A DNA stretch of 64,000 nucleotides from Pseudomonas sp. JUb42. GTDB lineage: Bacteria; Pseudomonadota; Gammaproteobacteria; Pseudomonadales; Pseudomonadaceae. Positions within the stretch are counted from its first letter, which is position 1. Each line of letters starts with the position of its first letter. A program made the position numbers and the translations under genes. Below the pieces are notes generated by a model. It was not told where the DNA came from. It did no database searches and was given only the letters and a program-made list of their open reading frames with translations. Positions 9,967 to 19,162 of the stretch are shown here, one piece after another. The stretch is from NCBI RefSeq assembly GCF_024807945.1, contig NZ_JANUFD010000002.1, positions 434,001 to 498,000 of the forward strand. The letters run 5' to 3'.

Positions 9967-11883
9967 TTACTCGTCCAGCTCAGCCCAGCGTTCCAGCAGG
10001 GCATCCAGCTCACCCTGGCGGTTTTCCAGTTGCGCCAGAGTCGCGGCGGTCTGCTCGGCCGGCTTCTGATAGAAGCCTGGCGCGGCCATCTCGGCGGTCA
10101 GGGCAGCAATCTGCTTCTCGACCTCGTCGATCTGCCCCGGCAATGCTTCCAGCTCGCGCTGCAGCTTGTAGCTGAGTTTCTTCTTGGCCGACGCCACCGG
10201 AATCTCCTGGGCAGGCACCGGCACCGCCTCGACCACGGCGCTGGCCAGCTCGGCCTTGCCCGACTTGGTGTCGGTCACACCCAGCAGACGCGGCGAACCG
10301 CCCTGGCGCAGCCAATCCTGATAACCGCCGACGTATTCACGAACCTTGCCCTCGCCTTCGAAGACCAGGGTGCTGGTGACCACGTTGTCGAGGAATGCCC
10401 GGTCGTGGCTGACCATCAGCACGGTGCCCTTGAACGCCGACAGCACTTCTTCGAGCAACTCCAGGGTTTCCACGTCGAGGTCGTTGGTCGGTTCGTCGAG
10501 GACCAGCAGGTTGGCCGGCTTGCTGAACAGCTTGGCCAGCAGCAGACGCGCACGCTCACCACCGGACAGCGCCTTGACTGGCGTACGGGCACGCTGCGGG
10601 CTGAACAGGAAGTCGCCCAGGTAGCTCAGCACGTGGCGGCTCTGACCATCGATATCGATGAAGTCGCGACCTTCGGCGACGTTGTCGATCACGGTTTTTT
10701 CCAGATCGAGCTGGTGACGCAACTGATCGAAGTAAGCCACTTCCAGACGCGTACCCACTTCGACCTTACCGCTGGTCGGTTGCAGGTTATCCAGCATCAG
10801 CTTGAGCAGCGTGGTCTTGCCAGTACCGTTGGCACCCAGCAGGCCGATGCGGTCTTCGCGCTGCAGGACCATGGAGAAGTCCTTGATCAGCATCGGCCCG
10901 CCCGGATGGGCAAAGCTGACGTTTTCCAGGGACATGACTTGCTTGCCGGACTTGTCGGCGGTATCCAGCTGAATATTGGCCTTGCCGGTGCGCTCACGGC
11001 GGTCACTGCGCTCGACACGCAGGGCCTTCAAGGCACGCACGCGGCCTTCGTTACGAGTGCGGCGCGCCTTGATGCCCTGACGGATCCACACTTCTTCCTG
11101 GGCCAGGCGCTTGTCGAACAGCGCGTTGGCGGTCTCCTCGGCCGCCAGGGCCGCTTCCTTGTGTACAAGGAAGCTGGCGTAGTCGCCGTTCCAGTCGATC
11201 AGGCCGCCGCGATCCAGTTCGAGGATGCGTGTCGCCAGGTTCTGCAGGAAGGAACGGTCATGCGTGATGAACAGCACAGCGCCCTGAAAATCCTTCAGCG
11301 CTTCTTCCAGCCAGGCGATGGCACCGATATCCAGGTGGTTGGTCGGCTCATCGAGCAGCAGCAGATCCGGCTCGGAAACCAGAGCCTGGGCCAGCAGCAC
11401 GCGGCGACGCCAGCCGCCGGAAAGCTCGGCGAGGGTCTTGTCGGCCGGCAGTTGCAGGCGGCTCAGGGTGCTGTCGACCAGTTGCTGCAAGCGCCAGCCG
11501 TCACGGGCTTCCAGCGCCTGCTGCACGTGCATCAGCTTGTCCAGGTCTTCTTCGGTGACGCAGTTCTGCGCCAGGTGATGGTATTCGGCGAGCAAGGCGC
11601 CAACACCGTCCAGGCCTTCGGCTACCACGTCGAACACGGTGCGGGCGTCAGCCACCGGCAGTTCCTGGGGCAACTCGCCGATCTTCAGGCCCGGCGCACG
11701 CCAGACCGCACCGTCATCGGGCTTCTGAACGCCCTTGACCAGCTTCAGCATGCTGGACTTGCCAGTGCCGTTACGACCGATGATGCACACCCGCTCACCA
11801 CGGGCGATCTGCCAGGACACCTTGTCCAACAACGGCATGGCGCCGAACGCAAGGGACACATCGCTGAATTTGAGCAGGGTCAT
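9967..11883 (-). CDS. uup: ABC-F ATPase, Uup type
   Basis: This 638-aa soluble protein has two ABC ATPase domains and no membrane segments. Domain 1 has GRNGTGKSS, LSGGWRRR and LLLLDEPTNHLDI; domain 2 has GANGTGKTT, LSGGERARL and LLVLDEPTNDLD. The charged interdomain linker and a C-terminal coiled coil (about 550-638, KKLSYKLQRELEALPGQI onward) point to Uup, linked to transposon excision and ribosome function in E. coli. The start at 11883 has GGAGAAG; nine extra upstream codons are unlikely. Confidence 0.92.
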   Translation of the reverse strand: MTLLKFSDVSLAFGAMPLLDKVSWQIARGERVCIIGRNGTGKSSMLKLVKGVQKPDDGAVWRAPGLKIGELPQELPVADARTVFDVVAEGLDGVGALLAEYHHLAQNCVTEEDLDKLMHVQQALEARDGWRLQQLVDSTLSRLQLPADKTLAELSGGWRRRVLLAQALVSEPDLLLLDEPTNHLDIGAIAWLEEALKDFQGAVLFITHDRSFLQNLATRILELDRGGLIDWNGDYASFLVHKEAALAAEETANALFDKRLAQEEVWIRQGIKARRTRNEGRVRALKALRVERSDRRERTGKANIQLDTADKSGKQVMSLENVSFAHPGGPMLIKDFSMVLQREDRIGLLGANGTGKTTLLKLMLDNLQPTSGKVEVGTRLEVAYFDQLRHQLDLEKTVIDNVAEGRDFIDIDGQSRHVLSYLGDFLFSPQRARTPVKALSGGERARLLLAKLFSKPANLLVLDEPTNDLDVETLELLEEVLSAFKGTVLMVSHDRAFLDNVVTSTLVFEGEGKVREYVGGYQDWLRQGGSPRLLGVTDTKSGKAELASAVVEAVPVPAQEIPVASAKKKLSYKLQRELEALPGQIDEVEKQIAALTAEMAAPGFYQKPAEQTAATLAQLENRQGELDALLERWAELDE

Positions 11884-11997
11884 GAGCTTCTCCAAAAACC
11901 GGGCGCGCATTCTACCTGAGATATCGTGCGCGAAAGCCTTCTTTTATACCGGCGGTTTATTTCGGTACGACATGCCCCTCAGACAACCCCGAATCCT

Positions 11998-12090
11998 GTG
12001 GGAGCGAGGCTTGCCCGCGAAGGCGATTTTCCGATCGCAAAAGATGTGCCGCACGTGCCATTGCCTTCGCGGGCAAGCCTCGCTCCTGCG
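11998..12090. repeat. REP doublet, type B
   Basis: GTGGGAGCGAGGCTTGCCCG and a near-complementary arm (GGGCAAGCCTCGCTCCTGC) face each other across about 45 bases, between uup and slt. Single half-copies of this family occur at 27575 and 35977. Confidence 0.88.
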
Positions 12091-12186
12091 AATGGCGCTC
12101 TGCGCCCGGTCAACGGTGCTTTCGCCCCCGCCCTGCAAAAGGCTAAGCTAGCGCCACTTTTCACGATTCATCTGCTCGGAAGTCTC

Positions 12187-14115
12187 ATGCGCAGTCGTTT
12201 GCTCAGTCTTTTTTCCTGCCTGCTTCTCTCGGCAACCGCTGCCCAGACCATCCAGGCAGCCGATCTCAACCAACAGCGCCAATACTACGACGAAGCCAAA
12301 CGCGCTCTGGCCAAGGGCGATACCGGTCCGATGCGCATGTACAGCGCGGCGCTGGCCGATTACCCGCTGCAACCCTATCTGGAATATGACGAGCTGACGG
12401 CGCGCCTGAAGACCGCCAGCAACGAGGAAATCGAGAAGTTCCTTGCCGATCATGGCGACCTGCCCCAGGCCAACTGGATGAAGCTCAAGTGGCTGCGCTG
12501 GCTGGCTGACCGCGGCGACTGGGACACCTTCGCCAAGTATTACGACGTGAAAATGAATTTCACCGAACTGGACTGCCTCTACGGTCAGTACCAGATGAGC
12601 CACAACCAGCGCGCCGAAGGCTATGCCAACGCCGAAAAACTGTGGATGACCGGCAAGACCCTGCCGTCGTCCTGTGACGGCCTGTTCGGCCAGTGGGCCG
12701 CCGAAGGCCAGTTGACCGAGCAAAAGCGCTGGCAGCGCGCCAAGCTGGCCGCCCAGGAAGGCAACTACAGCCTGGCCAACGCGCTGGTCAACAGCCTCAA
12801 CAGCCTGGCGCCACAAGGCCGCCTGCTGATCGCCGTGGCGCAGAAGCCCGACATGCTCAACAACCCGGCGCAATTCGCCCCGGTGGATGAAGCCATGTCC
12901 GACGTGGTCGGCCTCGGCCTGCGTCGCCTGGCCAAGCAGGACCCGCAAAAAGCCCTGGAAATGCTCGACGGCTATGCCGTACGCCTGCACTTCTCCCGCG
13001 AGGAGCAAGTCGCCATTGCCAAGGAAATTGGTCTGACTCTGGCCCGCCGTTACGACGATCGGGCTCTGGAAATCATGACCAAATATGACCCGGACCTGCG
13101 CGACAACACCGTCACCGAATGGCGTCTGCGCCTGCTGTTGCGCCTGGGCCGCTGGGAAGATGCCTACGAGCTGACCCGCCGCCTGCCCAAGGACCTGGCC
13201 GATACCAATCGCTGGAAATACTGGGAGGCCCGCGCCCTGGAACTGGCCCAGCCAAACAATCCGCTGATCCCGAGCCTGTACAAGGGTGTGGCCAAGGAGC
13301 GCGACTTCTACGGCTTCCTCGCCGCCGACCGTACGCAAAGCCCGTATCAGTTGCTGAACAAACCGCTGCTGCTGAGTCAGGCCACCATCACCAAGGTGCG
13401 CAATACCGCCGGTATTCGTCGCGCCCTGGAGTTTCATGATCGCGGCCAGGTAGTGGATGGCCGCCGCGAATGGTATTACGCCAGCCGCCAGTTCAACCGT
13501 GACGAAATGGTCGCCCAGGCCAAACTGGCCTACGACCTGAAATGGTACTTCCCGGCGATTCGTACCATCAGCCAGGCACAGTACTGGGATGACCTGGATA
13601 TCCGCTTCCCCATGGCCCACCGCGAGACCCTGGTTCGTGAGGCCGGTGTGCGTGGCCTGCACTCGAGCTGGGTATTTGCCATTACCCGCCAGGAAAGCGC
13701 CTTCATGGACGACGCTCGCTCCGGCGTTGGCGCCAGCGGCCTGATGCAGCTGATGCCGGCCACGGCCAAGGAAACCGCGCGCAAGTTCAGCATCCCCCTC
13801 GCCTCTTCCGAGCAGGTGCTGGACCCGGACAAGAACATCCAGCTCGGTGCCGCCTACCTGAGCCAGGTGCACAGCCAGTTCAACGGCAACCGCGTCCTGG
13901 CCTCTGCCGCCTACAACGCCGGTCCCGGCCGCGTCCGTCAGTGGCTCAAGGGCGCCAACCACCTGGCCTTCGACGTCTGGGTAGAGAGCATCCCGTTCGA
14001 CGAAACCCGCCAGTACGTACAGAACGTATTGTCGTATTCGGTGATCTACGGGCAGAAGCTCAACTCACCGCAACCGCTGGTGGATTGGCATGAGCGTTTT
14101 TTTGATGACTTGTGA
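12187..14115 (+). CDS. slt: Soluble lytic murein transglycosylase (Slt70 family)
   Basis: This 642-aa periplasmic enzyme cleaves peptidoglycan with formation of anhydro-muropeptides. A signal peptide (MRSRLLSLFSCLLLSATAAQTIQA) is followed by the helical superhelix domain (about 25-450), a linker domain, and the C-terminal SLT domain. That domain has the catalytic Glu in TRQESAFMDDARS, then GASGLMQLMPATA and AYNAGPGRVRQWL. The start at 12187 places the signal peptide at the N terminus; an 87-codon upstream extension runs through a REP and is not credible. Confidence 0.95.
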   Translation: MRSRLLSLFSCLLLSATAAQTIQAADLNQQRQYYDEAKRALAKGDTGPMRMYSAALADYPLQPYLEYDELTARLKTASNEEIEKFLADHGDLPQANWMKLKWLRWLADRGDWDTFAKYYDVKMNFTELDCLYGQYQMSHNQRAEGYANAEKLWMTGKTLPSSCDGLFGQWAAEGQLTEQKRWQRAKLAAQEGNYSLANALVNSLNSLAPQGRLLIAVAQKPDMLNNPAQFAPVDEAMSDVVGLGLRRLAKQDPQKALEMLDGYAVRLHFSREEQVAIAKEIGLTLARRYDDRALEIMTKYDPDLRDNTVTEWRLRLLLRLGRWEDAYELTRRLPKDLADTNRWKYWEARALELAQPNNPLIPSLYKGVAKERDFYGFLAADRTQSPYQLLNKPLLLSQATITKVRNTAGIRRALEFHDRGQVVDGRREWYYASRQFNRDEMVAQAKLAYDLKWYFPAIRTISQAQYWDDLDIRFPMAHRETLVREAGVRGLHSSWVFAITRQESAFMDDARSGVGASGLMQLMPATAKETARKFSIPLASSEQVLDPDKNIQLGAAYLSQVHSQFNGNRVLASAAYNAGPGRVRQWLKGANHLAFDVWVESIPFDETRQYVQNVLSYSVIYGQKLNSPQPLVDWHERFFDDL

Positions 14116-14153
14116 TGTCGAGTCACTTCTGACGTGACCCGGTAGTACGAATT

Positions 14154-14243
14154 GTGGGAGCGAATTCATTCGCGAAAGCAGTGCTCCAGGCGATGAAGAT
14201 GCGTCGAATGTACCGGCCTCTTCGCGAATGAATTCGCTCCCAC
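14154..14243. repeat. REP doublet, type A
   Basis: Inverted GTGGGAGCGAATTCATTCGCG arms surround a spacer containing AGCAGTGCTCCAGGCGATG. The whole unit is almost identical to the doublet at 35144-35234, differing in the spacer at essentially one base. Confidence 0.92.
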
Positions 14244-14287
14244 AGAATTCGCCCCCCACAGGGCTGCCACCTACAACTGGGCGATGC

Positions 14288-15094
14288 TTACTCCAACACC
14301 ACCACTTCCATCCCCACCTCCAGCACACCCGGCCCGTCATTGACCATGTTCTGCCCAAACCAGATCTCGCCTTCGCGTTCGCGATAGGTCTTGAGGGTGG
14401 TCAAGGGTTCGCGGTCGGCATTGCGCTCGCCGGTCGCCGGGTCGATGGTGGTGAGAATGCAACGCGAGCAGCCCTTGAGCAGGCGGAACTCCATGGTGCC
14501 GATACGGATGCGTTTCCAGCTGTCCTCAGCAAAAGGCTCGGCCCCCTCCACCACCAGATTGGGCCTAAAGCGCAACATTTCCTGAGGCCGGCCGATGCGT
14601 GACGACAGATCATCCAGGGAGCCCTGGCCAATCAACAGCAGCGGGAAGCCATCGGCAAAGCTCACGCGGTCCTCGATGGCGCCGTAACCGCTGGGCAGCC
14701 AGCGCGCGCGCTCGTCCGGCAAATGAACCATACGCGTCGGCTTGCCGAGGAACTCACTGACCCAACGGGCCGCCTCGTCACCGGCATCGGGCACGCGCAA
14801 GGTATCGCGCCACACGGTCACACCGCGCAGGTTTGTTTCGATATCTTGCGGGAGAGGCACGTCCAGGGGAGAAAGCCCCGGCGCCGAGAGGGTCACGCCG
14901 CCTTTGGCATTCCACAACACCGCCAGCTGCGACATCTGCGGCAGCGCGCGCTGGGTGAAAAAGCGTCCGCTGGCTTCATCCACCAGCATCCAGCGTCGAT
15001 CCCCGGCCAGGCCGAGGCCATCGAACGCTGCTTGCTGCAACGGCTCGGGCTTGCATGACTTAAGGGGGAAACGATAGAGCGCACTGAGATGCAT
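14288..15094 (-). CDS. MOSC-domain protein (YcbX-like, no ferredoxin domain)
   Basis: This 268-aa protein has an N-terminal MOSC beta-barrel domain (LYRFPLKSCKPEPLQQA) and a C-terminal MOSC domain with the family cysteine in LLKGCSRCILTTIDPATG. MOSC proteins bind molybdenum cofactor; YcbX relatives reduce N-hydroxylated compounds, but the 2Fe-2S domain of E. coli YcbX is missing here, so an electron partner would be needed. The start at 15094 has AAGGATCAGG upstream. It probably has its own promoter after the cheV hairpin. Confidence 0.88.
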   Translation of the reverse strand: MHLSALYRFPLKSCKPEPLQQAAFDGLGLAGDRRWMLVDEASGRFFTQRALPQMSQLAVLWNAKGGVTLSAPGLSPLDVPLPQDIETNLRGVTVWRDTLRVPDAGDEAARWVSEFLGKPTRMVHLPDERARWLPSGYGAIEDRVSFADGFPLLLIGQGSLDDLSSRIGRPQEMLRFRPNLVVEGAEPFAEDSWKRIRIGTMEFRLLKGCSRCILTTIDPATGERNADREPLTTLKTYREREGEIWFGQNMVNDGPGVLEVGMEVVVLE

Positions 15095-15111
15095 GACCTG
15101 ATCCTTGAGAA

Positions 15112-15142
15112 TTTAAGCTGCGACAAGCAAGTCGCAGCTTAA
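15112..15142 (-). terminator. Hairpin downstream of cheV-like gene
   Basis: TTAAGCTGCGAC and GTCGCAGCTTAA form a near-perfect stem 20 bases after the minus-strand stop codon at 15162. The following T-run is weak (ATTCTC), so it may be an inefficient terminator or an mRNA end protector. Confidence 0.5.
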
Positions 15143-15161
15143 TGACAGGTCGGGCTGATAC

Positions 15162-16091
15162 TCAAGCGTTGACCAGCATGATGCGCTCACGCACCACATC
15201 GACCAGCTTGTCCGGCTGGAATTTTGAGAGGAAGTTGTCGCAGCCGACCTTTTTCACCATCGATTCGTTGAAGCTGCCCGACAGCGAGGTATGCAGAACC
15301 ACGTAGAGGCTGCGCAGGCGCGGATCGTCACGAATTTCCGTGGTCAGGCGGTAACCGTCCATCTCCGGCATTTCTGCGTCGGTGAACACCATCAGCAGCT
15401 TGTCGGTCATGACCACACCGCTGTCAGCCCAGGCCTTGAGCATATTCAGGGCCTTGAGGCCGTCGCTGGCGGTATGCAGCTTGACGCCAAGCTGGGACAG
15501 GGTGTCCTTGAGCTGAGACAGAGCCACCTTGGAGTCGTCGACCAGGAGGATTTCCCGACCGCGAGCCTGTTCCAGTACCGGGTCTTCGAGCTTTTCGCGG
15601 GAGACCTTGGCATTGTAAGGAACGATTTCAGCCAGGACCTTCTCGACGTCAATGATCTCAACCAACTGGTCATCGACCTTGCTGATGGCCGTCAGGTAGT
15701 GCTGGCGACCGGCGCTGGTCGGCGGCGGCATGATCGCTTCCCAGTTCATGTTGACGATGCGGTCCACGCCACCGACCAGGAACGCCTGCACCGAACGGTT
15801 GTACTCGGTGACGATAATGGTGCTGTTCTCACCCGGCACCAAAGGACGCATGCCAATGGCCTGGGACAGGTCAATCACCGGCAGGGTCTGGCCACGCAGG
15901 TTGACTACACCACAAACGAATGGATGACGCTGGGGCATCAGGGTCAGTTTCGGCAGTTGCAGGACTTCCTGCACCTTGAACACGTTGATCGCGAACAGCT
16001 GTCGACCGGCCAGGCGAAACATGAGGATTTCCAGGCGATTCTCGCCCACCAGCTGTGTGCGTTGATCTACCGAGTCGAGAATGCCAGCCAT
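15162..16091 (-). CDS. cheV: CheV-type chemotaxis coupling protein
   Basis: This 309-aa protein has an N-terminal CheW domain (about 15-160; FAINVFKVQEVLQLP, VCGVVNLRGQTLPVIDL) joined to a C-terminal receiver domain (about 178-305; ILLVDDSKVALSQL, phospho-acceptor Asp in MVFTDAEMPEMDG). CheV links chemoreceptors to CheA and adapts by phosphorylation. The start at 16091 has AGGAGCT. No other chemotaxis gene is adjacent. Pseudomonas genomes carry several CheV paralogues, so the exact one is not assigned. Confidence 0.92.
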   Translation of the reverse strand: MAGILDSVDQRTQLVGENRLEILMFRLAGRQLFAINVFKVQEVLQLPKLTLMPQRHPFVCGVVNLRGQTLPVIDLSQAIGMRPLVPGENSTIIVTEYNRSVQAFLVGGVDRIVNMNWEAIMPPPTSAGRQHYLTAISKVDDQLVEIIDVEKVLAEIVPYNAKVSREKLEDPVLEQARGREILLVDDSKVALSQLKDTLSQLGVKLHTASDGLKALNMLKAWADSGVVMTDKLLMVFTDAEMPEMDGYRLTTEIRDDPRLRSLYVVLHTSLSGSFNESMVKKVGCDNFLSKFQPDKLVDVVRERIMLVNA

Positions 16092-16637
16092 TTAGAGCTC
16101 CTGAAGCGAGGTATACAGTTGAGTCCGCTAACCTGTTATCGGCTGAAAGCAGCCGGACCTTAATTGTTATAAAATGCCACGCCAGCCCATTGATGTCACA
16201 TTAACATCATGCTCTACTGGCATCCGTCTTCCGACCTACACGCTCAGTGCGTGGGCCTTACTGCCCCTAGGGGTACGCCTTACCAGCAATCGGGGCTGAC
16301 CCGATATTCCCAATATCTAATAGCCATTATTGTGACGCCATTCTCATTGCATGAATGGAGTCAGGCTTTTGTTTGCGTTCACGGCCAGCCAATCGAGCAA
16401 CACCTTCAAGCGTCCTCGACAGGGCGCCGCTGATGCCATGCTTGCCTGTGCAGAACACATAATGCTCGCAAACAATATCATTACGCCATCACTTAGCAAT
16501 AGTGCTGCAATGCAGAATGCCATTAGCTGGCAACAATCGGAATCGTCCTACAGACTTTCCTTTGAAATCCGCATTAACTTCCAGCCACTCGCCGCGCCGC
16601 CAAGTCGGTCGCCATCCATGACGTGTGGAGATGAAGC
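16092..16637. other. Intergenic region between cheV and the Hpt-like gene
   Basis: The 546 bases between two divergent genes have no convincing protein gene. A frame at 16351-16644 has no ribosome site and ordinary intergenic composition. A palindromic GCCCCTAGGGGTAC lies near 16263. Both promoters must be here, but no clear -10/-35 pair was found. Confidence 0.5.
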
Positions 16638-17102
16638 ATGCTGAACGAGCAAGAATGGCAGCAGGAACACTGCGAATTTCTCAGCGAATCCGAGACCCTG
16701 CTATTGCGCTCGGAGGAGTGCCTGGCGCATCTGGAACTCATCGCTGATGACCGCGACGCAATCGATTGCCTGCTGGCATCGCTGCGCAATCTGACAGTCA
16801 AGGCAGACGTCGCCTGCGTCGAACGCATCGCCGCATTTACCCGGCAACTGCACGATCTATTGGACGCCGCCTGCCCCCGCGTCGCCCTGCAAGGCGACCC
16901 CCTGCATACTCTGAAAAGCTGCATCACCCTGCTGGCCTGGCAGATTGAGTTCATTGATCGACGCAGCGGGCAGATGCCGCTGGATGACAGCGAACAACGC
17001 GAACTGCTTGAACGCCTGGCTTTCCAGTGCGGCCTCGACAGCCCACAGGCCTGGGCCAGCCAGTCGCAAAGCGACAGCCTGACCTGCCAGCCCCATGCCT
17101 GA
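16638..17102 (+). CDS. Hpt-like protein lacking the phospho-histidine
   Basis: This 154-aa protein has the helical pattern of the CheA P1/Hpt domain: an acidic start (FLSESETLLLRSEECLAHLEL), then the stretch where Hpt domains carry an H-x-x-K-G motif, then IAAFTRQLHDLLDAA. At the histidine position it reads LASLRNLTVKADVACVERI, so Arg50 replaces His and the K-G pair is lost. It probably binds rather than relays phosphate. GGAG precedes the ATG. It sits between a CheV gene and a two-component pair. Confidence 0.6.
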   Translation: MLNEQEWQQEHCEFLSESETLLLRSEECLAHLELIADDRDAIDCLLASLRNLTVKADVACVERIAAFTRQLHDLLDAACPRVALQGDPLHTLKSCITLLAWQIEFIDRRSGQMPLDDSEQRELLERLAFQCGLDSPQAWASQSQSDSLTCQPHA

Positions 17103-17475
17103 GGGCCGCGTCTTAGCGCAACAATGCCCGCAGCATTTATCCAAAAACGACATTTCAACCCGTTATAACGCTGTATCGACGTCAATCACGACATGAAATA
17201 GCAAGTTTATGATTAGCCTGCTTGCCAATGCCGGAAGACATATCGATAAGTCGGGCTGAATCTAGCCCACTCAAAACAATAGCAGTGAACCAAAACTTTT
17301 GATCAGCCGGACAAGATAAGTTCTCGATAATGCTTGGCGGATTAACTGATAGTCTTATTTAATACGATCATATGATGAATTGTTGCAACATTGAGGTAAT
17401 ATCACGACCCGAGAATTGATCACGGCTTTCCGGAAACTGTGCCAAGACACAGCGACTGACATTGACCTGAAATGA
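17103..17475. other. A+T-rich intergenic region before the two-component pair
   Basis: About 370 bases have no open frame with a ribosome site. A short GGGCT/AGCCC hairpin near 17253 may end the Hpt-like transcript. The remainder presumably holds the kinase promoter; no operator symmetry was noticed. Confidence 0.4.
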
Positions 17476-17505
17476 TTGATTCAGGTTATCCGCAGTGACC
17501 ACCCG

Positions 17506-18414
17506 ATGGCTCCAGCCGCTATGCACGTCAGCACCCGATATTCAAGGCTTTGGCCGCTCAGTACGAAAAACTCCCGCTGGCTCACAGCTGTCCTGTGTAT
17601 CGGTTCTATTGCAGGCAATATCGCGCTTTATCTGACATCTTCAGAGTTTCCAGTGAGCCTGCTGCTGCTCAACCTGGCCGCCCTTGCCAGCATCCTGCAT
17701 AGCCAATTACGCACCGACCACTCGATCAAATTCCAGCCTCAGGAGCTGGCCGACCGCATGCTCGAAGTGCAGGAAACCGAGCGTCACCGGCTCAGCCGCG
17801 AACTGCACGACGATATCGGCCAGATGCTCACCGCCGCCAAGATGCAGTGCGAATGGCTGCAACGGCGCCTGCCTGAAGAGTTGTGCACCTACAGCATTCA
17901 GCTTACCAATACCCTGGACGAGACCCTGGAAAAGGTCCGCGACCTGTCGGCCATCCTCAACCCGCGGCAGCTGGCCAGCCTGGGCCTTGAAGCCAGCCTG
18001 CGCGCCCATCTGCTGCGCACCCTGGCCGACAGCCAGGTGCACTGGAGCCTGGAATGCCATCAGCGTCTGGCGGGAATTCCCGAAGAGATGTCGATTGCGG
18101 CCTTTCGCATCACCCAGGAAGCAGTGACCAATATGCTGCGCCACGCCCATGCCAAGAACCTGCTGGTACGCCTGCAACGTCTGCCCGAGGGCCTGACCCT
18201 GCTGGTGACCGATGATGGCCTGGGCTTCGACCCGGCGCCCAATCCCGGCCAGCAAGGCCAGCGCGGCATGGCCGGAATGGCCGAGCGCGTCGCGCTGCTG
18301 GGTGGCACCTGGTCGGTGCACAGCGAGCCCGGCCGTGGCACGCAGATCAACGTGCTGTTCCCCTGGGCACCACGCGCCCATGAAAGAGCCCACACGAACA
18401 AGAAGCCAACATGA
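17506..18414 (+). CDS. NarX/DegS-type sensor histidine kinase
   Basis: This kinase of about 302 aa has two N-terminal hydrophobic segments (WLTAVLCIGSIAGNIALYL and PVSLLLLNLAALASIL), with almost no periplasmic domain, then a HisKA_3 dimerisation domain with the phospho-histidine in ETERHRLSRELHDDIGQ. The HATPase domain has ITQEAVTNMLRHAHA, DDGLGFDP and GQRGMAGMAERV. With so little outside the membrane it may sense a membrane or cytosolic cue. The start is uncertain: TTG 17476, ATG 17506 or ATG 17521 are all in frame. The stop overlaps the next gene's ATG (ATGA). Confidence 0.9.
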   Translation: MAPAAMHVSTRYSRLWPLSTKNSRWLTAVLCIGSIAGNIALYLTSSEFPVSLLLLNLAALASILHSQLRTDHSIKFQPQELADRMLEVQETERHRLSRELHDDIGQMLTAAKMQCEWLQRRLPEELCTYSIQLTNTLDETLEKVRDLSAILNPRQLASLGLEASLRAHLLRTLADSQVHWSLECHQRLAGIPEEMSIAAFRITQEAVTNMLRHAHAKNLLVRLQRLPEGLTLLVTDDGLGFDPAPNPGQQGQRGMAGMAERVALLGGTWSVHSEPGRGTQINVLFPWAPRAHERAHTNKKPT

Positions 18415-19070
18415 CCTGCAATTTGCTATTGATCGACGACCATTCGCTGATCAGGGCCGGCGTGCGCGCCCTGGTAGCGGATATCCCTGGCTACGCGGTG
18501 ATCGGCGAAGCGGCCGACGGCAGTCAGCTCTCGGAGCTGGCACTGACACTGCAACCGGACATCATCCTGCTGGACATCTCCATGCGCGATACCAACGGTC
18601 TCGATGCCCTGGAAAAACTTCGCGGCGTGCTGCCTGACAGCAAGGTGCTGATCCTGTCGATGCACACCGAGCCGGATCTGATCATGCGCGCTCTGGAGAT
18701 GGGCGCCCACGGCTACCTGCTCAAGGATGCCACCGCCACTGAGCTGGAACAGGCCCTCGAAGCCCTGCGCAACGGCGAGCGCTACCTGAGCCCGGCCATC
18801 GCCCACACGGTGATCAACCAGGCCCTGACCAGCGTGCAGGCAAACAAGCCTGAAGCCATCGAAAACCACAACCTGACCGGTCGCCAGCTGGAAATCCTGC
18901 GCCTGATCGTGCGCGGCAAATCCACCCGGGAAATCGCCAGCGGCCTGGGCTTGAGCATCAAGACCGTGGAAACCCACCGCTCGCAGATCATGAAACGCCT
19001 GCAGATCTACGACGTTGCCGGGTTGGTACTGTTCTGCGTGCGTGAACAGATCATCAGTCTGGATGATTGA
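18411..19070 (+). CDS. NarL/FixJ-type response regulator
   Basis: This 219-aa protein has an N-terminal receiver domain (LLIDDHSLIRAGVRAL, phospho-acceptor Asp in IILLDISMRDTNG, Lys in GYLLKDAT) and a C-terminal LuxR-type helix-turn-helix (LTGRQLEILRLIVRGKSTREIA, SIKTVETHRSQIMKRL). It overlaps the kinase by four bases and is its partner. The target genes are not evident here. Confidence 0.95.
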   Translation: MTCNLLLIDDHSLIRAGVRALVADIPGYAVIGEAADGSQLSELALTLQPDIILLDISMRDTNGLDALEKLRGVLPDSKVLILSMHTEPDLIMRALEMGAHGYLLKDATATELEQALEALRNGERYLSPAIAHTVINQALTSVQANKPEAIENHNLTGRQLEILRLIVRGKSTREIASGLGLSIKTVETHRSQIMKRLQIYDVAGLVLFCVREQIISLDD

Positions 19071-19095
19071 GTGGTCAGATAGTTCCTCAGCAAAC

Positions 19096-19149
19096 CGTAG
19101 GAGCGGCTTCAGCCGCGAGATTGCCCTTCCGGCTAAAGCCGGTCCTACG
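19096..19149. repeat. Inverted repeat, REP type C
   Basis: CCGTAGGAGCGGCTTCAGCCG and GGCTAAAGCCGGTCCTACGG face each other across about 10 bases. It is related to the element at 9857-9910 and lies between the convergent response-regulator and lipid-kinase genes. Confidence 0.82.
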
Positions 19150-19162
19150 GGTCGACATCGAT

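Noticed and set aside
9910..11919. 669-codon plus-strand open frame
   Set aside because: It is antisense to uup; its product is a low-complexity His/Gln-rich shadow.
12148..13962. 604-codon minus-strand open frame
   Set aside because: It is antisense to slt, which has a signal peptide and catalytic domain.
14065..14358. Short frames beginning MNSLPQ near REP doublets
   Set aside because: The repeated MNSLPQ start is simply the translation of the REP arm CGCGAATGAATTCGCTCCC and is not a gene family.
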